In this document: in pieces, positions 1 through 9,495 of the stretch
Layout of the letters: the number at the start of each line of letters is the position of its first letter
Numbering within the stretch: position 1 is the first letter of the stretch
Assembly (NCBI RefSeq): GCF_002028455.1
Contig: NZ_MWUM01000007.1
Coordinates: 62,001 to 126,000, forward strand
Reading direction: 5' to 3'
DNA from: Zoogloea sp. LCSB751
GTDB lineage: Bacteria; Pseudomonadota; Gammaproteobacteria; Burkholderiales; Rhodocyclaceae
DNA: 64,000 nucleotides
Made by a program: the position numbers and the translations under genes
The notes under the pieces: generated by a model
What the model was told of the DNA's origin: nothing
What the model saw: only the letters and a program-made list of their open reading frames with translations
Databases searched by the model: none

Positions 1-110
1 CGCGTGCACACAAGCACAGCCGCTGCCTCCTTGCCATCCCCCGGAAAGAGGTGAGCTTGTAACTGTTCATGTGCCGCCTTTGTCAGGCTCAGCGTCGTGG
101 CGGGCATCAT
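1..110 (-). CDS. Partial N-terminus of a probable E1-like (JAB/ThiF-type) protein
   Basis: Only the first 36 codons are in the window; the gene continues past base 1. It starts with two consecutive ATGs, the first overlapping the stop of the ubiquitin-like/E2 gene (ATGA, 107-110), so the two are translationally coupled. The N-terminus begins MMPATTLSLTK and continues with an LFPGDGKEAAA motif. From memory this resembles the N-terminal region of JAB/ThiF proteins that accompany multi-ubiquitin/E2-E genes; that is a recollection, not a search result. The position in the operon fits the E1 (adenylating) and JAB (deconjugating) partner. No catalytic motif is visible in this fragment. Confidence 0.5.
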   Translation of the reverse strand, partial: MMPATTLSLTKAAHEQLQAHLFPGDGKEAAAVLVCT

Positions 111-1273
111 TCGCCCAACTCCTTTGCCAAGCAGGTTTCAACCAACGCCATGTGTGTGCGCACACTGTCGGAGTTCGGATCCCACGCGCTCGCGCCATTG
201 CGGTGGCGCGACCACCCTTGAAAGGTCGCCCCCTTGATCGTTGCCCGCACTTGCGTGCTTGGGACTTCCTGGCCATTGACCAGTGAAACGAAGGGCAAGA
301 AGTAGAACATGTCGATCTGCGCAGCCGGATAGTCCAACAAGATGTCAAAGGCCAGCAGTACCTTGGTTTGCGAGAAGCCTTCGGGAAGCGGGTAGTCATG
401 GACGAGCAACCAGCGTCGCAGTGCCCCAGAATCTACATCGCGCTCGATAACCGTTTCCCATGTGAGACCCAGACCATCCAGGTACTGGTGGTCCTGCGGC
501 AGCAACTGAAATGCGCGCGTCGGGACAGCTTGGTTGCCATCACCGTTGTCGACGTTTCGCTGCATGAGGCGGATTTTCTCAATGCCAGGCTGGCGCAGGT
601 CCACCACAAAATCGCTGGCAATTTCTTGCTTCGGCTGACCATGGACAATTAGATAAATGTGCCACGATTTGTTCGGATCGTAGCCCGCGCGCACCATGGC
701 TTCTGCCACCTTGACTTCCGGCTGGGTGTACTCAAGCAAGACGCCTTGGATCGATAACATCCAAGTCTGTGGCTTGATCCGCGAGACGAACTGTTCAACA
801 CCCGGAAGGGTCAGGTCAGCGCGCTCATTGAAGGCAACCACCACGCGCTCCTCTTGACCGATCAACTCGATCTCCAGTTGAGGGTGATTTCCTACGAGCA
901 CTCGCAACAGTTCGCCCGAAATAAAACGGTACGGCCACTCGTACTGTTTGCCATCAATGGTGAAGCGGTACGTCCGATCCCCGGAGGACACCACAAACTT
1001 GTTTCCGAGCGCCAAGTTGATGCGCTCGTCAAGTCGGATGCTCTCAATCCCACCGTCGTGCAGCATCTGAAGCACGATCTGTTCAGGCGTCACAGGGAGC
1101 CCGAACAAAGAGAGGATGTCTTCACCACGCGGCTCATGCACGTAGGTCGGAGCGCACACACGCATCGTGCAATGCTCATCGCTGATCAGGTGAAGTTCTT
1201 GTTCGGAAGGGGGCGCCATATGGACACCGATTTCGTGTTGGCTGTTTGTCATGGGTTTGCTGTGAGTGTTCAT
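107..1273 (-). CDS. Multi-ubiquitin-like protein fused to prokaryotic E2 (family E) domain
   Basis: 388 residues from ATG 1273, chosen over an upstream in-frame start at 1354 that would add 27 unlikely residues; the exact start is uncertain because no strong ribosome site is seen. Residues about 36-98, 101-165 and 170-237 look like tandem beta-grasp ubiquitin-like units (YRFTIDGKQYEW opens the second, WMLSIQGVLLEY the third). Residues about 255-385 match prokaryotic E2 family E, with the landmarks WSRHRNG (354-360) and WDPNSDSVRTHMALV (374-388 region start W374). Such proteins are predicted to supply both the modifier and the conjugating enzyme for a bacterial ubiquitin-like pathway. The only cysteine in the E2 part is C381, near the C-terminus, so no cysteine is seen at a typical E2 position. 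GC is clearly lower than in the core genes. Target and biological role are unknown. Confidence 0.75.
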   Translation of the reverse strand: MNTHSKPMTNSQHEIGVHMAPPSEQELHLISDEHCTMRVCAPTYVHEPRGEDILSLFGLPVTPEQIVLQMLHDGGIESIRLDERINLALGNKFVVSSGDRTYRFTIDGKQYEWPYRFISGELLRVLVGNHPQLEIELIGQEERVVVAFNERADLTLPGVEQFVSRIKPQTWMLSIQGVLLEYTQPEVKVAEAMVRAGYDPNKSWHIYLIVHGQPKQEIASDFVVDLRQPGIEKIRLMQRNVDNGDGNQAVPTRAFQLLPQDHQYLDGLGLTWETVIERDVDSGALRRWLLVHDYPLPEGFSQTKVLLAFDILLDYPAAQIDMFYFLPFVSLVNGQEVPSTQVRATIKGATFQGWSRHRNGASAWDPNSDSVRTHMALVETCLAKELGE

Positions 1274-1288
1274 CACAAAGTACTTTCT

Positions 1289-1301
1289 GATTAAATTAAT
1301 C
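1289..1301. promoter_or_regulatory. Palindrome upstream of the ubiquitin-like/E2 gene
   Basis: GATTAAATTAATC is a perfect palindrome (six-base arms around one central base). It lies 15-28 bases before the chosen start, in the 114-base gap after the STAS-like gene. It may be an operator or part of an AT-rich promoter. No convincing -35/-10 pair was found beside it. Confidence 0.25.
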
Positions 1302-1387
1302 CGTTTAACTTGAGTCGAAACAGCATGGCTGAGGACTTGGGTAAAGCCTATCACCCAGCTCTGCTTAAAGCAAGCTGTTTATCCAGA

Positions 1388-1939
1388 TTATTTGATAGCG
1401 AGGTACTTGAACTCGATGCCACCCGTTTCGGCCACTTCTTCAACACGCAAGAAGTAGCCTTGCAGAACGAGGTTCTTCAGTCTTGTGCTGGCGTTCTGGA
1501 CCGACAAGCCAAGATCGGCGGCGACCTGAGAGGTCGTGACTTGGCCCTGTTGGAGTACATAGCTGACGAGCGTCTTAGTCGCCTGGTTCATCTCAGGGCC
1601 GATCACTTCGAACTCTTGGCCGTTCCAAATGACCAGTGGCTGCGCCTTTGCCAAGGCCGCATAGCTCCAGTTGTCAATCAAATCTCTGTTATGCAGATCC
1701 GTGAGGTAGAACCCTCGCTCACCACGTAACTGCTTGGCCAGTGAAATCACACTCTCACGGGGGAAGGAAGCATCAGTGGCCTCAATGCCTGCCAAAGATA
1801 TGCCGAACACCCGAACAGCCGGGCGAGCCTCCACAAAATCCGCCAAACCACGGAAAACAGCCTTCCCTTGGCTATTGCCGAACGGACGATCACTGTCCGT
1901 GAAGTCGCGGAGTTTCACGACGATGGGATTCTGATTCAT
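1388..1939 (-). CDS. STAS-like domain protein with C-terminal winged helix
   Basis: 183 residues. Residues about 15-115 resemble the STAS-like (DUF4325-type) fold found beside GHKL ATPases: RVFGISLAGIEATDASFPRE (43-62) has a DASF segment where anti-anti-sigma factors carry their phosphorylated serine, and GFYLTD and NWSYAA follow. Residues about 122-165 form a winged helix-turn-helix (VTTSQVAADLGLSVQNASTR). It starts 9 bases after the ATPase gene stop, so the two are co-transcribed. A partner-switching role (ATPase as kinase or anti-factor, STAS protein as its target) is inferred from analogy with SpoIIAA/SpoIIAB. The attached DNA-binding domain suggests the output is transcriptional. Confidence 0.6.
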   Translation of the reverse strand: MNQNPIVVKLRDFTDSDRPFGNSQGKAVFRGLADFVEARPAVRVFGISLAGIEATDASFPRESVISLAKQLRGERGFYLTDLHNRDLIDNWSYAALAKAQPLVIWNGQEFEVIGPEMNQATKTLVSYVLQQGQVTTSQVAADLGLSVQNASTRLKNLVLQGYFLRVEEVAETGGIEFKYLAIK

Positions 1940-1948
1940 TTTATCAGT

Positions 1949-3052
1949 TTAAACAGATCTACCGGGAGCGTCAAGCATGAAGTCGAAACAGATGTGTGTC
2001 CCCTCGACTCGCACCAGGTTGATGTCATGAGTGAAGGTCACTCGATCATTGGAATGATGAATCTGTAGCTCGAAGTCTCGCTGCCGAACAGAGATCCGAG
2101 CCCGAAATTTTTTGGCAAACTCCCTGGATCGCTTCAATCCCAAACCTCGCCCTTCTGCTTCAACCTGACTGATCTGGCCAGACGAGAACACCTCTTTGAG
2201 TAGCGCAACCCCGGCGTGGTCTTTCGAGGCAGCGATCTTTTGTGCCACTTTGGGGTATCGCTGCTCAAGTACGGCCTCCAGTGTCCCTACAATGCCTAGA
2301 CCGCTGTCTGAAATCACAGTTTGGATGTGATGAGTAGCTTTGTAGAACTGGAGTCCCGCAAAGCCTGGCGTACTCGCCTTGGAGTGTTCCAAAACATTGG
2401 AATACAGCTCAGACAAGATGGTCATCACGGCAACTGTATAGCTATCGCCCGCACAACTAACAAAGCTTCGCTCGAGCAGCTTTGGGATATCGCTTTCTTC
2501 GTGTGCTGGATCTATGGCCCGGAACTCAATAAGACCGTCATTATTCCCTCTGTACTGCCGCGACAGGCCTCGTTTGGGCCGCTTCGGCAACACCTGAATT
2601 GCGTCATTCAGATGGTCGAAGAAGCCCAGTCTATCCAAATATGACAAAGTAACCCGAGCTTCGTCAAAATCCAAAATCACCGTCTTGCCTGCCCGAGCAA
2701 GTTGATTACTAAGCGCCAGCAATCGGGCCAGCGCCTCCAACATCATGCGAGAACCCTTCTTTAGACTAAACACCACCCGCTGACACGGGGAGTCCAACGG
2801 AGAGCCGGCCTTACTCAACAACTTCTCAACATCTTTGGCAGCAAGCCAAGTCTTGCCCCCAAATTCAACACTTAACTCCACTGGCGCCACCAAAGACCAA
2901 CAAGACGCCTCGTCCTGCTGAAATGTGTCCTTGTGTGCATGGAGCAAAGCGTTGATGGTGGGACGCTCAAGGCCAAGCCGAGAGGCAATCGTCCTCGCCT
3001 TCAAACCGGGGTTCTGACGGACAAAGTCTCGAATTTTTTCTAGCATATCCAA
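1949..3052 (-). CDS. HTH / STAS-like / GHKL ATPase regulatory protein
   Basis: 367 residues from TTG 3052 (AGAG five bases upstream); ATG 3046 is an alternative start. Residues 4-40 form a helix-turn-helix (LKARTIASRLGLERPTINAL). Residues about 90-160 resemble a STAS-like stretch (TVILDFDEARVTLSYLDRLG). Residues about 195-345 are a histidine-kinase-type ATPase: N-box E215-LYS-N219, D249-SGLG, and the glycine-rich lid G301-RGLGL. No phospho-accepting histidine domain is seen, so it is not a classical sensor kinase; SpoIIAB/RsbW-like serine kinases and MutL-like ATPases share this fold. It is the first gene of the low-GC operon. Its job is unknown; control of the downstream ubiquitin-like pathway is inferred from position. 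Confidence 0.6.
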   Translation of the reverse strand: MDMLEKIRDFVRQNPGLKARTIASRLGLERPTINALLHAHKDTFQQDEASCWSLVAPVELSVEFGGKTWLAAKDVEKLLSKAGSPLDSPCQRVVFSLKKGSRMMLEALARLLALSNQLARAGKTVILDFDEARVTLSYLDRLGFFDHLNDAIQVLPKRPKRGLSRQYRGNNDGLIEFRAIDPAHEESDIPKLLERSFVSCAGDSYTVAVMTILSELYSNVLEHSKASTPGFAGLQFYKATHHIQTVISDSGLGIVGTLEAVLEQRYPKVAQKIAASKDHAGVALLKEVFSSGQISQVEAEGRGLGLKRSREFAKKFRARISVRQRDFELQIHHSNDRVTFTHDINLVRVEGTHICFDFMLDAPGRSV

Positions 3053-3078
3053 AACATCTCTAAAGCTAGACGCCCATG

Positions 3079-3104
3079 AAAAAAGCTCCCAAGGGAGCTT
3101 TTTT
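3079..3104. terminator. Bidirectional hairpin terminator after gyrB
   Basis: AAAAAAGCTCCC, a short AA centre, then GGGAGCTTTTTT. The A and T runs on both sides let it act in either direction. It lies 68 bases after the gyrB stop and just before the accessory operon, so it should separate the two. Any promoter for the accessory operon upstream of it would have to be read through. Confidence 0.7.
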
Positions 3105-3118
3105 CATTATCTCTGTCA

Positions 3119-3152
3119 CCAATATTTCACTATATTGGCAAAAATTTCACTA
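3119..3152. promoter_or_regulatory. Inverted and direct repeats between gyrB and the accessory operon
   Basis: CCAATAT (3119-3125) and ATATTGG (3132-3138) form a perfect inverted repeat. ATTTCACTA occurs at 3124-3132 and again at 3144-3152, 20 bases apart, about two helical turns. A TTGACA is present on the minus strand at 3157-3162. This looks like a protein-binding site, possibly the operator of the accessory operon, but no well-spaced -10 was found. Confidence 0.35.
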
Positions 3153-3171
3153 ACCGTGTCAATCGACACCC

Positions 3172-5658
<2,487 letters not shown>

Positions 5659-5677
5659 TCAGCGGGTACAGCAGGAC

Positions 5678-5693
5678 GCCCCCGTACGGGGGC
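5678..5693. repeat. GC-rich palindrome between dnaN and gyrB
   Basis: GCCCCCGTACGGGGGC is a perfect 16-base palindrome in the 73-base dnaN-gyrB gap. It may form a weak hairpin that partly uncouples the two genes. No T-run follows, so it is not a standard terminator. Confidence 0.4.
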
Positions 5694-5719
5694 TCGCAGT
5701 CGGATGGTGATGCGACGGA

Positions 5720-6826
5720 TCAGATCCGCATCGGCATTACGACGTACTTGAAGTCGGCGTTGTCGGCGAGGCCGAAGAGGGCGCTGGCGTTGCCGTCGTT
5801 GAAGCGGATCTCGATCTCGTTGGCGGCGACGTTGGTCAGCACGTCGAGCAGGTAGGTGACGTTGAAGCCGATGTCGAGGCTGTCGCCGGCGTAGTCGACT
5901 TCGAGTTCTTCCAGGGCTTCTTCCTGCTCGGCGTTGGTGGACACCAGCTTGAGGCTGCCTTCGGAGAGCATCAGGCGCACGCCGCGGAACTTCTCGTTGG
6001 TGAGAATGGCGGCACGCTGCAGGGATTGCAGCAGGGCCAGGCGGCTGGCCTTGACCAGCTTGGGGTGGCCTTGCGGGATGACGCGTTCGTAGTCGGGGAA
6101 CTTGCCGTCGATGAGCTTGGAGATGAGCTCGATGTGGCCGAAGCGGAAGACGATCTGGTTGCCGACGATGGTGACTTCGAGGGCTTCGTCGGAGTCGGCC
6201 AGCTGGCGGGCCAGTTCCACGACGGTCTTGCGCGGCAGGATCACGTCGGTACGGGCGAAATCACCGACCAGCGGGGAAGCGGCATAGGCCAGGCGGTGGC
6301 CGTCGGTGGCGACCATGCGCAGCACGTCGCCGGAGACGACCAGCAGCAGGCCGTTGAGGTAGTAGCGGATGTCCTGCTGGGCCATGGCGTACTGCACCAG
6401 CGCCAGTTGCTTCTTGAAAGCTCTCTGGGTGGTGGTGAAGTGGATGCCTTCGCCTTCCGGCGGGGCCAGGCGCGGGTAGTCGGCGGCGGGCAGGGTCTGC
6501 AGCTGGAAGCGGCTCTTGCCGGCCTTGAGGGTGATGCGCTTGTCGTCGAGCGTGAGGCTGACGTCGGCGGTGTCGGGCAGGGCGCGCAGGATGTCCTGCA
6601 GCTTGCGGGCACCGACGGTGATCGCCACGTCGTCGGCGCCATCGACCGCGGTGGTGCTGTTGCGGATCTGGATTTCGATATCGGTGGCGAGGAGGGTGAG
6701 GGACTCACCCTTCTTCTCGATCAGCACGTTCGAGAGGATCGGCAGGGTGTGACGCTTCTCGACGATGCCGGATACCGATTGCAGCGGGGCGAGAAGGGCG
6801 TCGCGGGGCGCGGTGAAGAGCAGCAT
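5720..6826 (-). CDS. dnaN: DNA polymerase III beta subunit (sliding clamp)
   Basis: 368 residues from ATG 6826, preceded by GGAGACC at a normal distance; an upstream in-frame start at 6865 lacks support. The protein forms the dimeric ring that tethers replicative polymerase to DNA. It begins MLLFTAPRDALLAPLQSVSG, and has the RHTLPILSNVLI and TDGHRLA landmarks; the C-terminus YVVMPMRI matches the usual M-P-(M/I)-R ending. It is separated from dnaA by 88 bases. Confidence 0.98.
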   Translation of the reverse strand: MLLFTAPRDALLAPLQSVSGIVEKRHTLPILSNVLIEKKGESLTLLATDIEIQIRNSTTAVDGADDVAITVGARKLQDILRALPDTADVSLTLDDKRITLKAGKSRFQLQTLPAADYPRLAPPEGEGIHFTTTQRAFKKQLALVQYAMAQQDIRYYLNGLLLVVSGDVLRMVATDGHRLAYAASPLVGDFARTDVILPRKTVVELARQLADSDEALEVTIVGNQIVFRFGHIELISKLIDGKFPDYERVIPQGHPKLVKASRLALLQSLQRAAILTNEKFRGVRLMLSEGSLKLVSTNAEQEEALEELEVDYAGDSLDIGFNVTYLLDVLTNVAANEIEIRFNDGNASALFGLADNADFKYVVMPMRI

Positions 6827-6914
6827 GGACTGAGGTCTCCGAATCGTTTTTACAGGGGCAGACACCCGGCGGCGGGCATCCGGCCTTCAATCTTGATGGC
6901 ACAAGGTTTCATCA

Positions 6915-8381
6915 TCATCCTCGCAGGACCTGGGTCAGGACGTGCAGATCATGGTTGAGCTGGGTGTCGCCGAGGCGCAACTCGGCGATGGTGCGGCAGG
7001 CATGCAGCACGGTGGTATGGTCGCGGCCGCCAAAGGCTTCGCCGATGGCCGGCAGGCTCATCGGGGTGAGGTCCTTGGCAAGGAACATGGCCACCTGGCG
7101 CGGCCGCGCGATGACACGCGTGCGCTTCTTGGAGTGCATGTCGGCGACCTTGATCTTGTAGTAGTCGGCGACGGTCTTCTGGATGAACTCCGCGGTGAGC
7201 TGCCGGTTGTGCGCGTTGAGCAGGTCCTTGAGGGCTTCCTTGGCCACTTCGAGGCTGACGTCGCGGCCGTGGAAGCGGGCGAAGGCGAGCACCTTCTTGA
7301 GGGCGCCTTCGAGCTCGCGCACGTTGGAGCGCAGGTTCTTGGCGATCAGGAAGGCGACGTCCTCGTTCAGGTCGATACGCTCGGCTTCGGCCTTCTTCTT
7401 GAGAATGGCGACGCGCATCTCGAGCTCGGGCGGCTCGATCTGCACCGTCAGGCCCCAGTCGAAGCGCGAGATCAGGCGGTCTTCCAGACCCTGGACGTCC
7501 TTGGGGTAGGTGTCGCTGGTGATGATGATCTGCTTCTTGGCCTCGGTGAGGGCGTTGAAGGCATGGAAGAACTCTTCCTGGGTCCGGTTCTTGTTGTTGA
7601 AGAACTGGATGTCGTCGATGATCAGCACGTCCAGCGAGCGGTAGTAGCGCTTGAAGACGTCGAAGGATTTTTGCTGGTAGGCGCGCACCACGTCGGCGTA
7701 GTAGTCCTCGGCGTGCACGTAGCGGATGACCTTCTTCGGGTCGTGCTTGAAGACGTAGTTGCCCAGCGCGTGGATCAAGTGGGTCTTGCCGAGGCCGACG
7801 CCACCGTAGATGAACAGCGGGTTGTAGGACACGCCGGGGTTCTGGGCCACCTGCAGGGCGGCGGCGCGGGCCAGGTCGTTGGCGCGGCCGGTGACCAGCG
7901 TGTCGAAGGTGAAATCGGGGTTGAGGCGCGACTTGTCGTAGTTGACGGCTTCGGCGGAAACACCGGCATCCGGCGCCTGCGGGCGCAGGCCTGCCGGTGC
8001 GGCGACCGCAGGCGCCGGCGCAGCAGCAGGGGAGGGCACGGCGGGTGCGGCACCGACGGGAGCCACGGCAGCGGGGGCCGCTGCCGGACCGGGCCGGCGC
8101 AGGCCGCCCGCCGGCGCCAGGCCAACTTCGATGGTCGGCAAGCCGCCGAAATATTCTTCGCCGAGTTCCTCAATCCGCCGCAGGTAGCGATCACGCAGCC
8201 ACTGGCGATGGAAGTTCGACGGAGCGACCAGACGCAGTCCTACCCCTTCGTCGTCCAGCTCTTCGACGCGCAGGGGAAGGATCCAGGTCTTGAACTGCTG
8301 AGCGGGCAATTCCTGCTCCAGGCAGCTCAGGCAATGCGTCCAGAACGCGGCGCATTGGGACGACGATGAGGCTTCGGGCAC
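6915..8381 (-). CDS. dnaA: Chromosomal replication initiator DnaA
   Basis: 488 residues from GTG 8381; no strong ribosome site is visible, and GTG starts are common for dnaA. Domain I is about residues 8-85. Domain II is an unusually Ala/Pro-rich linker, about 90-140. The AAA+ domain III has Walker A GGVGLGKT at 183-190 and IIDDIQFF as Walker B. Domain IV carries the DnaA signature [15 protein letters not shown]. It melts the origin after binding DnaA boxes and represses its own promoter; a matching box overlaps its -35 (8521-8529). Confidence 0.98.
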   Translation of the reverse strand: MPEASSSSQCAAFWTHCLSCLEQELPAQQFKTWILPLRVEELDDEGVGLRLVAPSNFHRQWLRDRYLRRIEELGEEYFGGLPTIEVGLAPAGGLRRPGPAAAPAAVAPVGAAPAVPSPAAAPAPAVAAPAGLRPQAPDAGVSAEAVNYDKSRLNPDFTFDTLVTGRANDLARAAALQVAQNPGVSYNPLFIYGGVGLGKTHLIHALGNYVFKHDPKKVIRYVHAEDYYADVVRAYQQKSFDVFKRYYRSLDVLIIDDIQFFNNKNRTQEEFFHAFNALTEAKKQIIITSDTYPKDVQGLEDRLISRFDWGLTVQIEPPELEMRVAILKKKAEAERIDLNEDVAFLIAKNLRSNVRELEGALKKVLAFARFHGRDVSLEVAKEALKDLLNAHNRQLTAEFIQKTVADYYKIKVADMHSKKRTRVIARPRQVAMFLAKDLTPMSLPAIGEAFGGRDHTTVLHACRTIAELRLGDTQLNHDLHVLTQVLRG

Positions 8382-8498
8382 GATCTAAGGGTGGGCTTTG
8401 TAAACAGCGGAATGCGCGCGGATTCTCGTTATACGGGGCGCACCGACACACGGTCGGGGCAGCCGGACATGCGCGCAAGGGGGTCCGGCCAAACGCGT

Positions 8499-8527
8499 AT
8501 TGTACCCTCCCGGCGTAGACTTATCCA
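8499..8527 (-). promoter_or_regulatory. Predicted dnaA promoter
   Basis: On the minus strand, -35 TGGATA (8522-8527) and -10 TACAAT (8499-8504) are separated by exactly 17 bases. Transcription would begin near 8492, giving a leader of about 110 bases. The -35 is inside a perfect DnaA box, the arrangement expected for autorepression. Confidence 0.6.
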
Positions 8528-8529
8528 CA
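8521..8529 (+). promoter_or_regulatory. DnaA box
   Basis: TTATCCACA, an exact consensus DnaA box, in the 294-base dnaA-rpmH gap. A weaker relative, TTGTACACT, lies close by at 8532-8540. The rest of the gap is not notably AT-rich and has no cluster of boxes, so it looks more like an autoregulatory site than a full origin. Confidence 0.75.
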
Positions 8530-8613
8530 GCTTGTACACTCCACCGGCCCGACCCCGCACGCCATCACCACGCCCTACAACTAAGGGGCTTGCGCAAAAA
8601 CGTCAAAACGTGC

Positions 8614-8642
8614 TTGACAAACAGTGGGTTAACGTATCAAAT
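8614..8642 (+). promoter_or_regulatory. Predicted rpmH-rnpA promoter
   Basis: TTGACA (8614-8619), 17-base spacer, TCAAAT (8637-8642). The -35 is perfect and the -10 is weak. It would drive rpmH, rnpA and the genes behind them, with a leader of about 25 bases. Confidence 0.45.
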
Positions 8643-8675
8643 TGCGCGTTTGACTCAACTTTTCGGGCACGAAAA

Positions 8676-8810
8676 ATGAAACGTACTTACCAACCTTCCG
8701 TCGTCCGTCGCAAGCGCACCCACGGCTTCCTGGTTCGCATGGCCACCCGTGGCGGCCGTAAGGTCATCGCCGCTCGCCGCGCCAAGGGCCGTCATCGCCT
8801 CGCCGTCTAA
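8676..8810 (+). CDS. rpmH: 50S ribosomal protein L34
   Basis: 44 residues: [19 protein letters not shown] at the start and [12 protein letters not shown] at the end. It is the standard short, basic L34 of the large ribosomal subunit. It begins the plus-strand cluster facing away from dnaA, and its end overlaps the likely start of rnpA. Confidence 0.98.
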   Translation: MKRTYQPSVVRRKRTHGFLVRMATRGGRKVIAARRAKGRHRLAV

Positions 8811-9243
8811 GGCCGCAGAGGCCACTTCCCCTGTCGACAGCGACAATCGCGCGGCAGAGGAAGCGACACCCCAGGCAGGATTCGGCTTCGGCTCGTCCTT
8901 GCGACTGCACAAAACGGATGAGTTTTCATCCGTTTTTGCTTTTCGGCGCGTGCTGCGCGGACGGTACTTCGCCTTGCATTACTGCCCGAACCAGGCCGGC
9001 AGCGCCCGCCTCGGTGTCGTCGTCGCCAAGAAGCTCGCCAAACGTGCCGTGCTGCGCAATCTGGTGAAGCGGATCGGCCGCGACGTATTTCGTCATGCCC
9101 AAGCAAGCTTGCCGGACTACGATCTGGTGTTACGATTGTCGGCTAAGGTTGGCGACGTAACGAGACGCACCATGCGCGAAGACATGCTCGCACTGTTCGA
9201 GCGCTTGCCCAAAGCAGGCCGCGAAAGCAAGGCACCGCGATGA
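8749..9243 (+). CDS. rnpA: Ribonuclease P protein component
   Basis: Up to 164 residues if it starts at GTG 8749, inside rpmH. The conserved part begins at [19 protein letters not shown], and the RNA-binding motif reads [15 protein letters not shown]. This protein supports the RNase P RNA in 5' maturation of tRNA. The first 45 residues before the conserved part are low-complexity and could be untranslated: TTG near 8899 would give a protein of more typical length (about 115). The start is therefore uncertain; the gene identity is not. Confidence 0.93.
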   Translation: MAAVRSSPLAAPRAVIASPSKAAEATSPVDSDNRAAEEATPQAGFGFGSSLRLHKTDEFSSVFAFRRVLRGRYFALHYCPNQAGSARLGVVVAKKLAKRAVLRNLVKRIGRDVFRHAQASLPDYDLVLRLSAKVGDVTRRTMREDMLALFERLPKAGRESKAPR

Positions 9244-9449
9244 AACGCGCCGTGCTGGCCCTGTTGCAGGCCTATCGTTACGCCATCAGCCCCATGCTGG
9301 GACGCAACTGCCGCTTCGTTCCGTCCTGTTCCGAGTACGCCGTGGAGGCCGTGGAACGTCATGGCGCCCTGAAAGGCTCGTGGCTCGCCGCGCGGCGGGT
9401 GTGCCGTTGCCACCCCTTCAGTGGCGGCGGCTTCGATCCCGTGCCCTGA
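9240..9449 (+). CDS. yidD: Membrane protein insertion efficiency factor YidD
   Basis: 69 residues; ATG 9240 overlaps the rnpA stop (ATGA). The family signature is clear: [20 protein letters not shown] followed by [15 protein letters not shown] and [15 protein letters not shown]. YidD is a small membrane-associated protein that assists YidC-dependent insertion, and it sits in its standard place between rnpA and yidC. Confidence 0.97.
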   Translation: MKRAVLALLQAYRYAISPMLGRNCRFVPSCSEYAVEAVERHGALKGSWLAARRVCRCHPFSGGGFDPVP

Positions 9450-9495
9450 TCCCTCTCCTCCGGTCCGCCTCAACCCCTTCCTGACACTGACACCG

